Source: a bacterium TMED88
GTDB taxonomy: Bacteria > Myxococcota_A > UBA9160 > UBA4427
Assembly (NCBI GenBank): GCA_002171515.1
Contig: NHEP01000177.1
Location: 1 to 39,073, forward strand
DNA length: 39,073 bases
Direction of reading: 5' to 3'
In this document: positions 8,187 through 16,529 of the stretch, piece after piece
How positions within the stretch are numbered: position 1 is the first letter of the stretch
How the letters are laid out: each line of letters starts with the position of its first letter
Program-made: the position numbers and the translations under genes
The notes under the pieces: generated by a model
What the model was told of the DNA's origin: nothing
Databases searched by the model: none
What the model saw: only the letters and a program-made list of their open reading frames with translations

Positions 8187-9803
8187 ATGCACAATCGAGC
8201 CGCGTTCGAAATTCTTCGTGATCCCTACCGAAACAAAGGCACCGCATTTACCGAAGCTGAACGACGGGAGCACAAGCTTGAGGGCCTACTTCCTGCAGCC
8301 ATCGAGACCCTCGAGGAGCAGGTCGACCGCATCCTGTTTCAGGTGAAAAATCAGGAAACTGACCTTGAGCGCTACATCCAATTGCGAGCCCTGCAGGATC
8401 GCAATCGCATCCTGTTCTATCACCTGCTGATCCAAGATCCCGAGCGATTTCTCCCCATCGTGTACACGCCCACCGTCGGCGATGCGTGCGAGCAATTTGG
8501 CCATATTTTGCGCGATCCTCACGGGCTCTACATCCCGGTGACCGCCCGAGGACGCGTCAAAGAAATCATCGCCAACTGGCATGAAACCGACATCCGCTTC
8601 ATCGTCGTGACCGATGGATCTCGGATTCTTGGCCTTGGGGATCTCGGGGCCAGCGGCATGGGGATCCCCATCGGGAAGCTATCCCTCTATACCGCCTGTG
8701 CCGGAGTGCCACCCCAGCTCACTCTTCCGATTACCCTCGATGTCGGAACCAACAATGAAAAATTTCTATCCGACCCCCTCTACACGGGGCTCCGGCAGAA
8801 ACGCTGCGACGACGAGACGTACTACGCCTTTGTCCAAGAGTTCATTGACGCAGTCCAAGAAGCGTTCCCGAAATGCTGCGTCCAATTTGAAGATTTCAGC
8901 ATGAACCATGCGGTCCCCCTGCTGGAGAAATATCGAGACGAGATTTGCTGCTTCAACGACGATATTCAGGGGACAGCAGCCGTTGCACTGGCTGGCATTC
9001 ATGCGGCCTGCGTGGCCAAGAAAGAATCGATCGGAGACCAACGAGTGCTTTTCCTGGGCGCAGGCTCAGCGGGCACCGGAATCGCCGATCTCATCGCCCG
9101 ATCGATCGAGTTGGAAACCGGCCGTTCGCGCGAAGAGGCTTTGAAGTCGGTCCAGCTCTTTGACGTCAACGGTCTGCTTTGCGAAAGCCGGACGGACCTG
9201 CTGCCCTTTCAAAAGCCCTTCGCCGCCAAGGCGGAGGCTTGCGATGACTTTGTCCAGGCCATTCAGAATTTTCGCCCGACGGCCATCATCGGCGTCTCCA
9301 CCGTTTTCGGGGCTTTTAACGAATCTGTGATTCGCGCAATGGCCGAAATCAATGATCGCCCCATCATCTTCCCCTACTCAAACCCCACCTCTCGCGCCGA
9401 ATGTACGGCTCAACAGGCCTACCAGTGGACCGACGGCCGATGCCTTTTCGCCAGCGGCACCCCGATGCCGCCGGTTGACCATCAAGGCAAGAGCATCAAG
9501 CCATCTCAGGGCAACAACGTCTACATCTTCCCCGCCATGGGGATGGCGATTCTCGCCACCGGGGCCCACCGCGTGCCTCAAGATGCTTTTCTGGCTGCGG
9601 CGCGGTCGCTGGCCACCCAAGTACCAGCCGATTTCTTTGAAGACGGAATGCTGTACCCCAGTCGATCAAAAATCCGCGCCGTCTCCCTCCACGTGGCCGC
9701 AGACGTTGCCCGCTGTCTCCAAGAAATGGGCTTAGCCCGACACGAATCAAAAGACTGGGACAAGCAAATCCGCGAAATGGCTTACTCGCCAGAATACAGC
9801 TAG
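8187..9803 (+). CDS. maeA: NAD-dependent malic enzyme (oxaloacetate-decarboxylating)
   Basis: A 538-residue cytoplasmic enzyme of the long malic-enzyme type (MaeA ~560 aa); the ATG follows AGGAGG. It converts malate to pyruvate and CO2 with reduction of NAD(P). The family is clear from VYTPTVGDAC with catalytic Tyr93, VTDGSRILGLGDLGASGMG, Lys164 in IPIGKLSLYTACAG, metal-site carboxylates in FEDFSMNHA and FNDDIQGTAA, and the dinucleotide motif FLGAGSAGTGIA. It stands alone between a divergent exported protein and the convergent DUF3127 gene. NAD rather than NADP preference is inferred from overall similarity to MaeA, not from a residue test. Confidence 0.92.
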   Translation: MHNRAAFEILRDPYRNKGTAFTEAERREHKLEGLLPAAIETLEEQVDRILFQVKNQETDLERYIQLRALQDRNRILFYHLLIQDPERFLPIVYTPTVGDACEQFGHILRDPHGLYIPVTARGRVKEIIANWHETDIRFIVVTDGSRILGLGDLGASGMGIPIGKLSLYTACAGVPPQLTLPITLDVGTNNEKFLSDPLYTGLRQKRCDDETYYAFVQEFIDAVQEAFPKCCVQFEDFSMNHAVPLLEKYRDEICCFNDDIQGTAAVALAGIHAACVAKKESIGDQRVLFLGAGSAGTGIADLIARSIELETGRSREEALKSVQLFDVNGLLCESRTDLLPFQKPFAAKAEACDDFVQAIQNFRPTAIIGVSTVFGAFNESVIRAMAEINDRPIIFPYSNPTSRAECTAQQAYQWTDGRCLFASGTPMPPVDHQGKSIKPSQGNNVYIFPAMGMAILATGAHRVPQDAFLAAARSLATQVPADFFEDGMLYPSRSKIRAVSLHVAADVARCLQEMGLARHESKDWDKQIREMAYSPEYS

Positions 9804-9810
9804 GTCAGCG

Positions 9811-10170
9811 CTAGAACGGCGGATCGTCAGCAAAAGACGGCGGTTCTTCCGGCGGCGGCGGTTCCTCGCCATGGGACCCGGCCGTCGCCCGTTCCACGGT
9901 CCAAACGTCGAGACTATTGAAGTAGCGGGGTTCTCCGCCCTCGCGGGGGGTCCATTCCCGTCCGCGCAGCGAGAACTCAATCCGCAATTCATCTCCCTCT
10001 TGGAACGCATCGAGGGACTCGCAGCGATCGCCCGTCAACTGGAACTGAACAAATTGGGGGTACTTCGGGTTTTCCGCCAATTCGATCACGAAGTCCCGCT
10101 TGCGGAAGCGCTCGGTCTTCTGTTCTGCTGCAAACTTTCGGTGGAGCCGGCCGGTGATATTAAATCCCAT
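9811..10170 (-). CDS. DUF3127 OB-fold protein with SSB-like acidic C-terminal tip
   Basis: A 119-residue protein. ATG 10170 was chosen because family similarity begins at MGFNITGRLHRKF; the Shine-Dalgarno site is poor. Residues 1-85 match DUF3127, a predicted OB-fold related to single-stranded-DNA-binding proteins (FVIEL, YPQFVQFQLTGDR, GDELRIEFSLRGREW). A Pro/Glu-rich linker follows, and the protein ends FADDPPF, very like the DDDIPF tip by which SSB recruits repair and replication partners. Inference: an ssDNA- or nucleic-acid-binding accessory protein. It lies 91 bp downstream of pspA on the same strand and could belong to that operon; its end lies 7 bp from the malic enzyme stop. Confidence 0.75.
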   Translation of the reverse strand: MGFNITGRLHRKFAAEQKTERFRKRDFVIELAENPKYPQFVQFQLTGDRCESLDAFQEGDELRIEFSLRGREWTPREGGEPRYFNSLDVWTVERATAGSHGEEPPPPEEPPSFADDPPF

Positions 10171-10261
10171 GAGGCGAGCATAGACCGAAATCGGCCCCAA
10201 CGTCAGGCTCTTAAAGGCCGCTCGACAAGACCGACCCCCGCAGAGGGAAGGCGAGCTCGCC

Positions 10262-11023
10262 TCAGGAGGCCGGTGACGTCTCCGGTGCGCCATTCACCGG
10301 GTGGATGCCTTCGGCCGATAGGGTGTGGCTAGACCACTCGCGCTTGAGCTGCTCGAGTTCAGAGCGGGCGGACTCCCTTCGACCCTCGTTTCGAAACGCG
10401 CGAAGCCGCTGACGCATCGCCAAGGCATCCTCCCCCACCTCCCGAGAAAGATCGCCCTCCATGGCGAGCCTTGAAATATGCTCGCGCACGCTCTCCAATG
10501 CATCCATTTCCGCATCGACCGAGAGCCCCTCAATGGCGACTCGAAGACGACGACGCGCTTTTGCATTCGCCAGCGTGGCCAACATCTGTCCCTTCTCCCG
10601 GACCAACGAACGAATCTCTTCCCGGAAGCGGATCAAGTTGTCTTTCGCCTCCTCGGCCTGATCTCGGACGGCAGCCAGCTCTTTCTCGGCGCGCTCCAGA
10701 TCCTCAAACAGGGCTTGTTTCTGGCCGATCAACCCCAACGAAATCTCGTCGCGACCCAAGCGAACGGCTCGCCGAACGTCATCATGCATCCGGGCGATCT
10801 CCACGCGCCGGTCACTGATTTCTTCTTCCAATTTATTCCGCATGAAGAGAATTCCAGCCACCGCCTCTTTGAGTTCCCGGTACTGACGGACACGCTCGGC
10901 AATCGCTTGTTCATACACAACCTGAGGACTCTGCTGTTCACGCTCGCGCACCCAGCGACCGAAAAAACCTCGCAGCAGGCTCCGAAAACGCTTCAACATG
11001 CTCGGCTTACTAAAATCAGTCAC
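10262..11023 (-). CDS. pspA: PspA/IM30 (Vipp1) family membrane-stress protein
   Basis: A 253-residue, almost entirely alpha-helical coiled-coil protein of PspA/IM30 length. The first ~25 residues (MLKRFRSLLRGFFGRWVRERE) form the usual amphipathic membrane-contact helix, followed by long charged helices (EEISDRRVEIARMHDDV; AEKELAAVRDQAEEAK). Members bind stressed inner membrane, oligomerise and help keep it sealed. The start is GTG 11023: a good AAGGAGA site precedes it, and it overlaps the stop of the regulator gene by 8 nt (GTGACTGA), which implies translational coupling. In E. coli the partner PspF lacks a receiver domain; here a full kinase/NtrC pair precedes pspA. Confidence 0.82.
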   Translation of the reverse strand: MTDFSKPSMLKRFRSLLRGFFGRWVREREQQSPQVVYEQAIAERVRQYRELKEAVAGILFMRNKLEEEISDRRVEIARMHDDVRRAVRLGRDEISLGLIGQKQALFEDLERAEKELAAVRDQAEEAKDNLIRFREEIRSLVREKGQMLATLANAKARRRLRVAIEGLSVDAEMDALESVREHISRLAMEGDLSREVGEDALAMRQRLRAFRNEGRRESARSELEQLKREWSSHTLSAEGIHPVNGAPETSPAS

Positions 11024-12470
11024 TTTTATCTCCTTCTCCGGAGGGTGTGGCCTGGTCGGCCCGATGGCTCCAATCTTCAGAGCGCAGGTTCAATTCGCGG
11101 ATTTTCTGCTGCAAGCTCTGCCGAACCATTCCGATCGATTGAGCTGTCCTTGAAATATTTCCATCGTGCTCGCGCAGGGCGTTCAGTAAAAATGCTCGCT
11201 CAAAACGCTCAACGGTTTGACGTTTTGCATCGACGAAGGACAGCCCCGGTGCATCGATCACCGGTGAGCCGGTCGTCACGAGCCTGAGAATCGGGGATGC
11301 GCCCAGTTGCAAATCACTTTCCTCGATTTCGGTCCCGGAACAGAGAACCGCTGCCTGCTCGAGAACATTCCGTAACTCTCGAACGTTGCCTGGCCATGGG
11401 TGTTCGGCCAAGCGCGAGAGCGCCGCCGGAGCCAGGGGTTTTTCGGGACGCCCGAGTCTTTCGGCAAGCTGCTTCAAGAATCGGCCAGACAAGGCCGGGA
11501 CGTCCTCGGTGCGCTCGCGAAGGGGCGGCAGCTCTAAAGCCACCACCTTTAGACGGTAGAAAAGATCTTCTCGAAACCCGCCCTGGGCAACCTGTGCCTC
11601 CAGATCTCGGTGAGTGGCCGAAATGACTCGAACGTCCACATCCAGAGAGCGCGTACTGCCCACACGCTCCAGCTTTTTCTCCTCGAGAACTCGCAAAACC
11701 TTCGCTTGGGTTTCGGGCGCCATGTCGCCGATCTCATCCAGAAAGATCGTGCCTCCATCCGCCGCCTCGAAGCGCCCTAGCCGGCGATTATCCGCCCCGG
11801 TGAACGCGCCTTTTTCGTGACCGAAGAGTTCGCTTTCCACTAATTCGCGATGAATTGCGGCACAGTTGACGGCGACGAACGGTTTATTTTTGCGCGTGCT
11901 GGTGTCGTGGATCGCTTGAGCAACCAGTTCTTTGCCCGTCCCACTCTCGCCTCGAATCATGACGCTGAGATCCGTTGGGGCCACCTTCTGGATCGTCTCA
12001 AAAACTTTCTTCATAGCAGCACCGGAACCGACTAGATTGGCAAACCCGTATTCCCGCTGAAGCCGCTCGCGAAGAAAACGATTTTCCCTCTCCAGTCTCT
12101 GGCGATCGAGTGCTCGGCGGATCAGAACTCTGAGCTCATCGTTGTCAAAAGGCTTGGGGACGTAGTCCTCCGCACCGGCCTTCATAGCCTCCACAGCGAC
12201 TTTCTCTGAGCCGTGCGCGGTGATCATCACCACCGCGGTTTCCTGAAACGCCTCTTTGGCCGCTTTCAAGACATCCAAACCACTGACCCCGCCACCGAGG
12301 GCGAGATCTGTCAACACGAGGTCGTAGGTCTCGGATCTGACTTCTTCGATCGCCCGCTCACCGGTCGCAGCCAATTCAACCTCGTAACCCTCTCGACCGA
12401 GCAACCCTTTGAGGGCCAGGCGAATGGCTTTTTCGTCCTCGACGACCAATACCCGGGCAGCCCTCATCAT
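11016..12470 (-). CDS. NtrC-family sigma-54-dependent response regulator
   Basis: A 484-residue protein with three parts. The receiver domain (1-120) has acidic E11/D12, phospho-acceptor D55 (LVLTDLALGG) and Lys106 (VPKPFD). The AAA+ domain (~145-385) has Walker A GESGTGKE (174-181), the sigma-54 contact loop GAFTGA (221-226) and Walker B FLDEIGDM. The C-terminal Fis-type helix-turn-helix (~425-470) reads ALREHDGNISRTAQSIGM. It would activate sigma-54 promoters on phosphorylation by the upstream kinase, with which it overlaps by ATGA (12467-12470). Its stop overlaps the pspA start, so pspA is the most likely target. I did not find a convincing sigma-54 promoter within the window. Confidence 0.92.
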   Translation of the reverse strand: MMRAARVLVVEDEKAIRLALKGLLGREGYEVELAATGERAIEEVRSETYDLVLTDLALGGGVSGLDVLKAAKEAFQETAVVMITAHGSEKVAVEAMKAGAEDYVPKPFDNDELRVLIRRALDRQRLERENRFLRERLQREYGFANLVGSGAAMKKVFETIQKVAPTDLSVMIRGESGTGKELVAQAIHDTSTRKNKPFVAVNCAAIHRELVESELFGHEKGAFTGADNRRLGRFEAADGGTIFLDEIGDMAPETQAKVLRVLEEKKLERVGSTRSLDVDVRVISATHRDLEAQVAQGGFREDLFYRLKVVALELPPLRERTEDVPALSGRFLKQLAERLGRPEKPLAPAALSRLAEHPWPGNVRELRNVLEQAAVLCSGTEIEESDLQLGASPILRLVTTGSPVIDAPGLSFVDAKRQTVERFERAFLLNALREHDGNISRTAQSIGMVRQSLQQKIRELNLRSEDWSHRADQATPSGEGDKSD

Positions 12471-13603
12471 CCTGCCCCTCCGTCCCGCAAAGCCGAGTGA
12501 GATCCCGAATTTTCAGCCTTGGGAAAGGTCAAGACGAATGTCGTCCCTCGCTGCCCTGGGCCGGGATCGCTGATTTCAATCCATCCTCGATGGGCCTCGA
12601 CCAGCTTTCGCGTGATCGGAAGGCCAAGTCCAGTCCCGTCTGACTTAGAGGTATAGAAGGGTTCGAAAATCCGATCGCGGTCTTCTGCATTCATCCCGAT
12701 TCCGTTGTCGGCGATTCGAACCCACACTTCCGTGCCCGCGAGGTTTTCGCCCATCGAGATGCGGATGCCGGGCTTCGGGACACGCTCTGCGACTAAAGCG
12801 TCCATGGCATTATTCAAGAGATTGATGGCCACTCGGCGGAGCTGTTCCGGATCTCCCTCAACCATGACTTCACCGTCATACTCTCGGGTGATCTCCACGC
12901 CCTCTCGGCTCGTCCGATCCCGGAATGTTTCGATCGCGGAGTCGAAAACATCGGCCAGCGCGGTACGCTCGTGACGCATGTCTTCCTCTCGGGCGTAACG
13001 CAACAAGTGGGCGATCGACCGCTCGACCCGCTCCAGTTCTGCGAGGGCCACGCGCGCGTATTCGACATTTTCGCCGCTCACAGGATCTTCACCCATCTGC
13101 TGGACGAGGCTCTTTGCTGCCGTGATCGGGTTGCGAATCTCGTGCGCGATCGAGGCAGAGAGTCTTTCGAGAGAACGGGCATGCTCCCCCTCAAGCGCCT
13201 CTCTTTCAACCCGGACACTCGAGTCCACACGCTTTGCAACCTCTTCATCAATGAAGCGCTCACGCAGGCGAGGCTCGTAATAGATTCGGTACGCACGGCG
13301 CGCCAAAGGGATGCCGCCAATAAAAGCAACCAGCACACCGACCAGAGGAATAAAGACGAGCAGAGGCACGGCCACGATGGCTAGACGGGCGACCCGACCC
13401 CAGAGTGCCACCTTCTCGTCGGCGGCCTGATGAGCTTCGGCCAGTGCGGCCTCTTCGGCGGACATGAACGCTGGATCCAGCTCAGCCAGAGACTCGGCCG
13501 ACCGGCGCCTTGCAGCCCGCGCTCGGCGAGCCCACTTCCGCGACGGGGAGCTGCTGGCACCTCGATGGGCCGAGGACTTTGCATGACCTCCGCGGCGCGA
13601 CAT
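12467..13603 (-). CDS. Membrane sensor histidine kinase, partner of the NtrC-type regulator
   Basis: A 378-residue kinase; the start at ATG 13603 follows AGGAGGG by 5 nt. A basic, Ser/Arg-rich N-terminal ~45 residues precede a single hydrophobic block (~74-101) that could form one long or two hairpin-like helices. There is no sizeable periplasmic sensor domain, so it may sense the membrane itself. A linker helix leads to the H-box (SASIAHEIRNP, His154), then the ATPase domain with N-box (RRVAINLLNNAMDAL), G1 (DNGIGM), F (FEPFYT) and G2 (GTGLGL). It is the first gene of the kinase-regulator-pspA cassette. Confidence 0.9.
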   Translation of the reverse strand: MSRRGGHAKSSAHRGASSSPSRKWARRARAARRRSAESLAELDPAFMSAEEAALAEAHQAADEKVALWGRVARLAIVAVPLLVFIPLVGVLVAFIGGIPLARRAYRIYYEPRLRERFIDEEVAKRVDSSVRVEREALEGEHARSLERLSASIAHEIRNPITAAKSLVQQMGEDPVSGENVEYARVALAELERVERSIAHLLRYAREEDMRHERTALADVFDSAIETFRDRTSREGVEITREYDGEVMVEGDPEQLRRVAINLLNNAMDALVAERVPKPGIRISMGENLAGTEVWVRIADNGIGMNAEDRDRIFEPFYTSKSDGTGLGLPITRKLVEAHRGWIEISDPGPGQRGTTFVLTFPKAENSGSHSALRDGGAG

Positions 13604-14005
13604 CAAGCCCTCCTGAATGATGAGGTTCTTCGACAAGGTACAGGACGCTGGACCACGAACCGCCGAAGTTCTCATGAATCCACTCCCCAAGGCCCCTCGA
13701 TCCGACGCACCGTCGGGGCCCGCGGGGCCCAGTCGCCCCCGATCTCAATCCAGAGAACCCGAAAACACATTGCAACGTCTCCTTTCCCTTCCGAGAACGC
13801 GGCGGAAAGTGTTCCTGAGCCACCGCTGCAGGCTGTCCGTCTGAGCCCTGAAAGTCCGCGACTCGCGTTCCGCTGAAAATGGAGGAGCAAGCTGCATGCC
13901 GAAAAGAGAGTGGGCTCTATGGGCTGACAGGCGCATTCCGCAAGTCTCCGACTGCACTGGGTCAACCTGCGGTGCAAGGCTCGGGCTGCAGGGAGAAAGT
14001 CGGCC
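13604..14005. other. 402-bp gap upstream of the kinase cassette
   Basis: No convincing protein gene lies here. Frames are open on both strands (for example minus 13672-14160), but they are rich in Arg/Ser/Pro and match nothing known. The stretch should hold the promoter of the kinase-regulator-pspA cassette and the 3' end of the XDH operon. I looked for a sigma-54 -24/-12 element by eye and did not find one. The only notable item is a small frame with a good ribosome site (separate entry). Confidence 0.5.
13672..13770 (-). CDS. Possible 32-residue small protein or leader peptide
   Basis: ATG 13770 is preceded by AAAGGAGA at a suitable distance (GGAGAC-GTTGCA-ATG), better than many real starts in this window. 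The short frame begins MCFRVLWIEIGGDW and ends GPWGVDS, with TGA at 13672. It lies 69 bp upstream of the histidine kinase on the same strand. It has three Trp and five Arg but no known family. It could be a leader or small ORF for the stress cassette, or a chance frame. Low confidence. Confidence 0.22.
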   Translation of the reverse strand: MCFRVLWIEIGGDWAPRAPTVRRIEGPWGVDS

Positions 14006-14251
14006 TCAGCCCCCGCCCACAGGAGGAAGGAAGTGGACCTCACTCGTCGCTCCGACGACTTCCAAATAAGGATCGGCCACGATGTCGCCGTCGATGGCCA
14101 CCGCCAGTTGACCAGAGAGTTTTTCGGCCAGCCCCGGATAGGCCGCCTCGAGGCCGGCAATCAACGCCCGAATCGTTTCGCCGGGCAGCTCAACCTCAAG
14201 CACTCCGCCCGTGTAGGGGGCGAGCGATCGCGGAAGAAAAACCCGAGCCAA
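14006..14251 (-). CDS. MoaD/ThiS-family ubiquitin-like sulfur-carrier protein
   Basis: An 81-residue beta-grasp protein. The start is taken as TTG at 14251 (MARVFLPRSLAPYTGG), because this matches the usual MoaD beginning and no ATG is available. The Shine-Dalgarno is weak, and translation may be coupled to the Mo subunit, whose stop lies 13 nt upstream. The body (VLEVELPGETIRALIAGL, then LAVAIDGDIV) and the terminal sequence FLPPVGGG are diagnostic: the C-terminal Gly-Gly is adenylated and thiocarboxylated in MoaD/ThiS. As the last gene of an XDH-type operon it may supply sulfur for molybdopterin or for the sulfido ligand of the Mo centre; that role is inference. Confidence 0.75.
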   Translation of the reverse strand: MARVFLPRSLAPYTGGVLEVELPGETIRALIAGLEAAYPGLAEKLSGQLAVAIDGDIVADPYLEVVGATSEVHFLPPVGGG

Positions 14252-14264
14252 TGAAAACAGTCTT

Positions 14265-16529
14265 TCAGGAAGCCGGGTCAAGGGCGTCGAGGACGCGAGG
14301 CGGCGACAACGGCAGATCCGAAAAGCGCACACCCGTTGCGGCCCGGACGGCATTGGCCACAGCAGGGATCGGCGGAACGATGGGCGCCTCTCCCACCCCG
14401 CGCACCCCATAGGGGTGATCGGGGTTCGCAACCTCGATAATCACTGCATCGATCATGGGCAAATCCGAAGCCACCGGCATTCGATAGTCGAGAAAGCCTG
14501 GATTCTCGAGTCGTCCCGATTCATCGAACACGTAGGCTTCATTGAGCGCCCAGCCAATCCCTTGCACCGCGCCCCCTTGAATCTGACCCTCGACGTAGCT
14601 CGGATGAATCGCTCGTCCGGCATCCTGAAAAGCCGTGTAGCGGATCACATCGACCTTCCCGGTCTCCGGGTCCACTTCAACATCGCAGAGATGCACTGCG
14701 AAGGACATCCCAACACCCCGCACACTGCCCGAGGCGCTCGCCTGAATCGGACCTCCGGTGCGCCCTGCTCCAGTGGCGATCTCCGCTAAGCCAAGCGGCT
14801 TGATGGTGTCGTCATCGGGGACGGTCGCCTTGCCGTCCGCCCACTGAACCCGCTCCACATCGACATCCCACACCTTCGCGGCGCGCTCACACAACTGAGC
14901 AATCACTTGCCGAGAGGCCTCGACCACCATTTTACCAGTCGCCAGAGTGACTCGACTGCCTCCAGTGACATCGTTGTAGCCGACCGAGGCGGTGTCACCG
15001 ATCCTCACCCCGACCTTCTCATACGCAATACCGAATTCTTCCGCCGCCATCATGGCCAACGAGGCTCGAGACCCTCCGATATCGGGGTTCCCAGAAATCA
15101 CGGAAATACTTCCGTCGGCGTTGACCATCACCGCTGCAGACGACTGAAGTCCAGCGTTGAACCACATGCCGGCCGCGACCCCTCTTCCCTGGTTGGCCTT
15201 CAGCGGGGCATCATAATGGGGATGGGCTTGAGCAGCCTCGAGCGTTTCAACAAAGCCAATCCGTTTGTAACGGGGCCCAAAAGAAGACTGCACGCCCTCT
15301 TGAGCCGCGTTCTGCAGCCGAAGGTCGATGGGGTCAATCTCGAGTTGACGCGCCAAATCATCCACCACGCTCTCGACGGCAAACGCGGCCATGGGGGCCC
15401 CCGGCGCACGGTAGGCGGCCGACTTAGGCTTGTTGACCAAGATGTCTCGGCCGTGGGATCGTGCGTGTTCAAACGCGTAGGGGGCAAAGATCGTCATCGA
15501 TCCCGCCGCCACCGAAGAGCCCGGAAAGGCGCCCGCCTCATAGTCGAGCCAGGCTTCTCCGGCCACGAAGTTTCCCGCCCGGGTCGCCCCGATTTTGACT
15601 CGAATTCGGCTCGCTGAGGCGGGACCCGTCGCCCGGAAAACCTCCTCCCGTGACATCACCATTTTGACCGGACGGCCCGATCGCTGAGAAAGCGCCACGG
15701 CAAGCGGTTCCAAGTAGACGGTCGTCTTCCCCCCGAAGCCACCGCCAATTTCGGCGGGCACAACCCGGACCTGCGCAAGATCGAGGCCCAGCAACTTGGC
15801 CGTGTAGCCTCTGATCATGAACTGCCCTTGGGAGCTACACCAAATCGTCACCTGCCCATCCGGACCCGCCTCGGCGAGACACGCGTGGGGCTCGATGTAA
15901 CCCTGATGGACTGCTTGGGTGGTAAAGGATCGGTCGATCACAAAGTCAGCGCTCGCAAAAGCGGCCTCTGGGTCTCCGTGCCCCATCTCAACTTCATTGG
16001 CGATATTCGAAGGGGCCTTCTTCTCGCCCTTGCGGTCACAGAGATCGTCATGAACCAGCGGCGCGTCGGGCGCAATCGCCGACACTGCATCGAGGACATG
16101 GGGCAGAATTTCATAATCCACCTCGATCAAGCCGAGAGCCTCCTCGGCCACCGCCGAAGTGGTCGCCGCCACCGCTGCAATGGCATGCCCCACATAGCCC
16201 ACTTTCCCTCGGGCCAAAACATTCTGCGACATCATCCGGTAATCCGTCGGCTCTTCTCCGACGAAGGCTTGCTCCGAAGCAATTTCGGGCAGGTCATCCC
16301 CAGTCACAATCGCCTTGACGCCATCCAGTGCCAAGGCTTCGCGGACGTCGATGCTCCGGATGCGCGCATGGGCGTGCGGACTGCGAAGGACTTTGGCCCA
16401 AAGCATATCCGGACGCGCGAAGTCAGCCCCGTAACGGGCCCGACCCGTAACTTTCTCAACACCATCGGGGCGGATCGGACGCGTGCCCACCCACTTCAGG
16501 GTCTGATCGTCTCGAGTTTTTTGAGTCAT
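14265..16529 (-). CDS. Xanthine dehydrogenase/aldehyde oxidase-family molybdenum subunit
   Basis: A 754-residue large subunit of the XDH/CoxL type. The N-terminal a/b-hammerhead (~20-130) is followed by the Mo-binding domains with GGGFGGK (262-268), AYRAPGAPMAAFA near 370, and the base-catalyst motif GVGEAP with Glu714 near the C-terminus. These enzymes hydroxylate a carbon next to a ring nitrogen or carbonyl using water. Electrons flow via the 2Fe-2S and FAD subunits encoded just upstream. The start overlaps the 2Fe-2S subunit stop by ATGA (16526-16529). The active-site loop does not let me choose between purine, aldehyde, nicotinate-like or aromatic CoA substrates. Confidence 0.9.
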   Translation of the reverse strand: MTQKTRDDQTLKWVGTRPIRPDGVEKVTGRARYGADFARPDMLWAKVLRSPHAHARIRSIDVREALALDGVKAIVTGDDLPEIASEQAFVGEEPTDYRMMSQNVLARGKVGYVGHAIAAVAATTSAVAEEALGLIEVDYEILPHVLDAVSAIAPDAPLVHDDLCDRKGEKKAPSNIANEVEMGHGDPEAAFASADFVIDRSFTTQAVHQGYIEPHACLAEAGPDGQVTIWCSSQGQFMIRGYTAKLLGLDLAQVRVVPAEIGGGFGGKTTVYLEPLAVALSQRSGRPVKMVMSREEVFRATGPASASRIRVKIGATRAGNFVAGEAWLDYEAGAFPGSSVAAGSMTIFAPYAFEHARSHGRDILVNKPKSAAYRAPGAPMAAFAVESVVDDLARQLEIDPIDLRLQNAAQEGVQSSFGPRYKRIGFVETLEAAQAHPHYDAPLKANQGRGVAAGMWFNAGLQSSAAVMVNADGSISVISGNPDIGGSRASLAMMAAEEFGIAYEKVGVRIGDTASVGYNDVTGGSRVTLATGKMVVEASRQVIAQLCERAAKVWDVDVERVQWADGKATVPDDDTIKPLGLAEIATGAGRTGGPIQASASGSVRGVGMSFAVHLCDVEVDPETGKVDVIRYTAFQDAGRAIHPSYVEGQIQGGAVQGIGWALNEAYVFDESGRLENPGFLDYRMPVASDLPMIDAVIIEVANPDHPYGVRGVGEAPIVPPIPAVANAVRAATGVRFSDLPLSPPRVLDALDPAS

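Noticed and set aside
12467..13900. Sigma-54 promoter (GG-N10-GC) for the kinase-pspA cassette
   Set aside because: No convincing TGGCAC-N5-TTGC match was seen on the minus strand upstream of 13603; a matrix scan would be needed.
13672..14160. Minus-strand 162-codon open frame overlapping the MoaD-like gene
   Set aside because: Composition is Arg/Ser/Pro-rich with no family match, and its start lies inside the MoaD-like gene; only the short 13672-13770 portion has a ribosome site.
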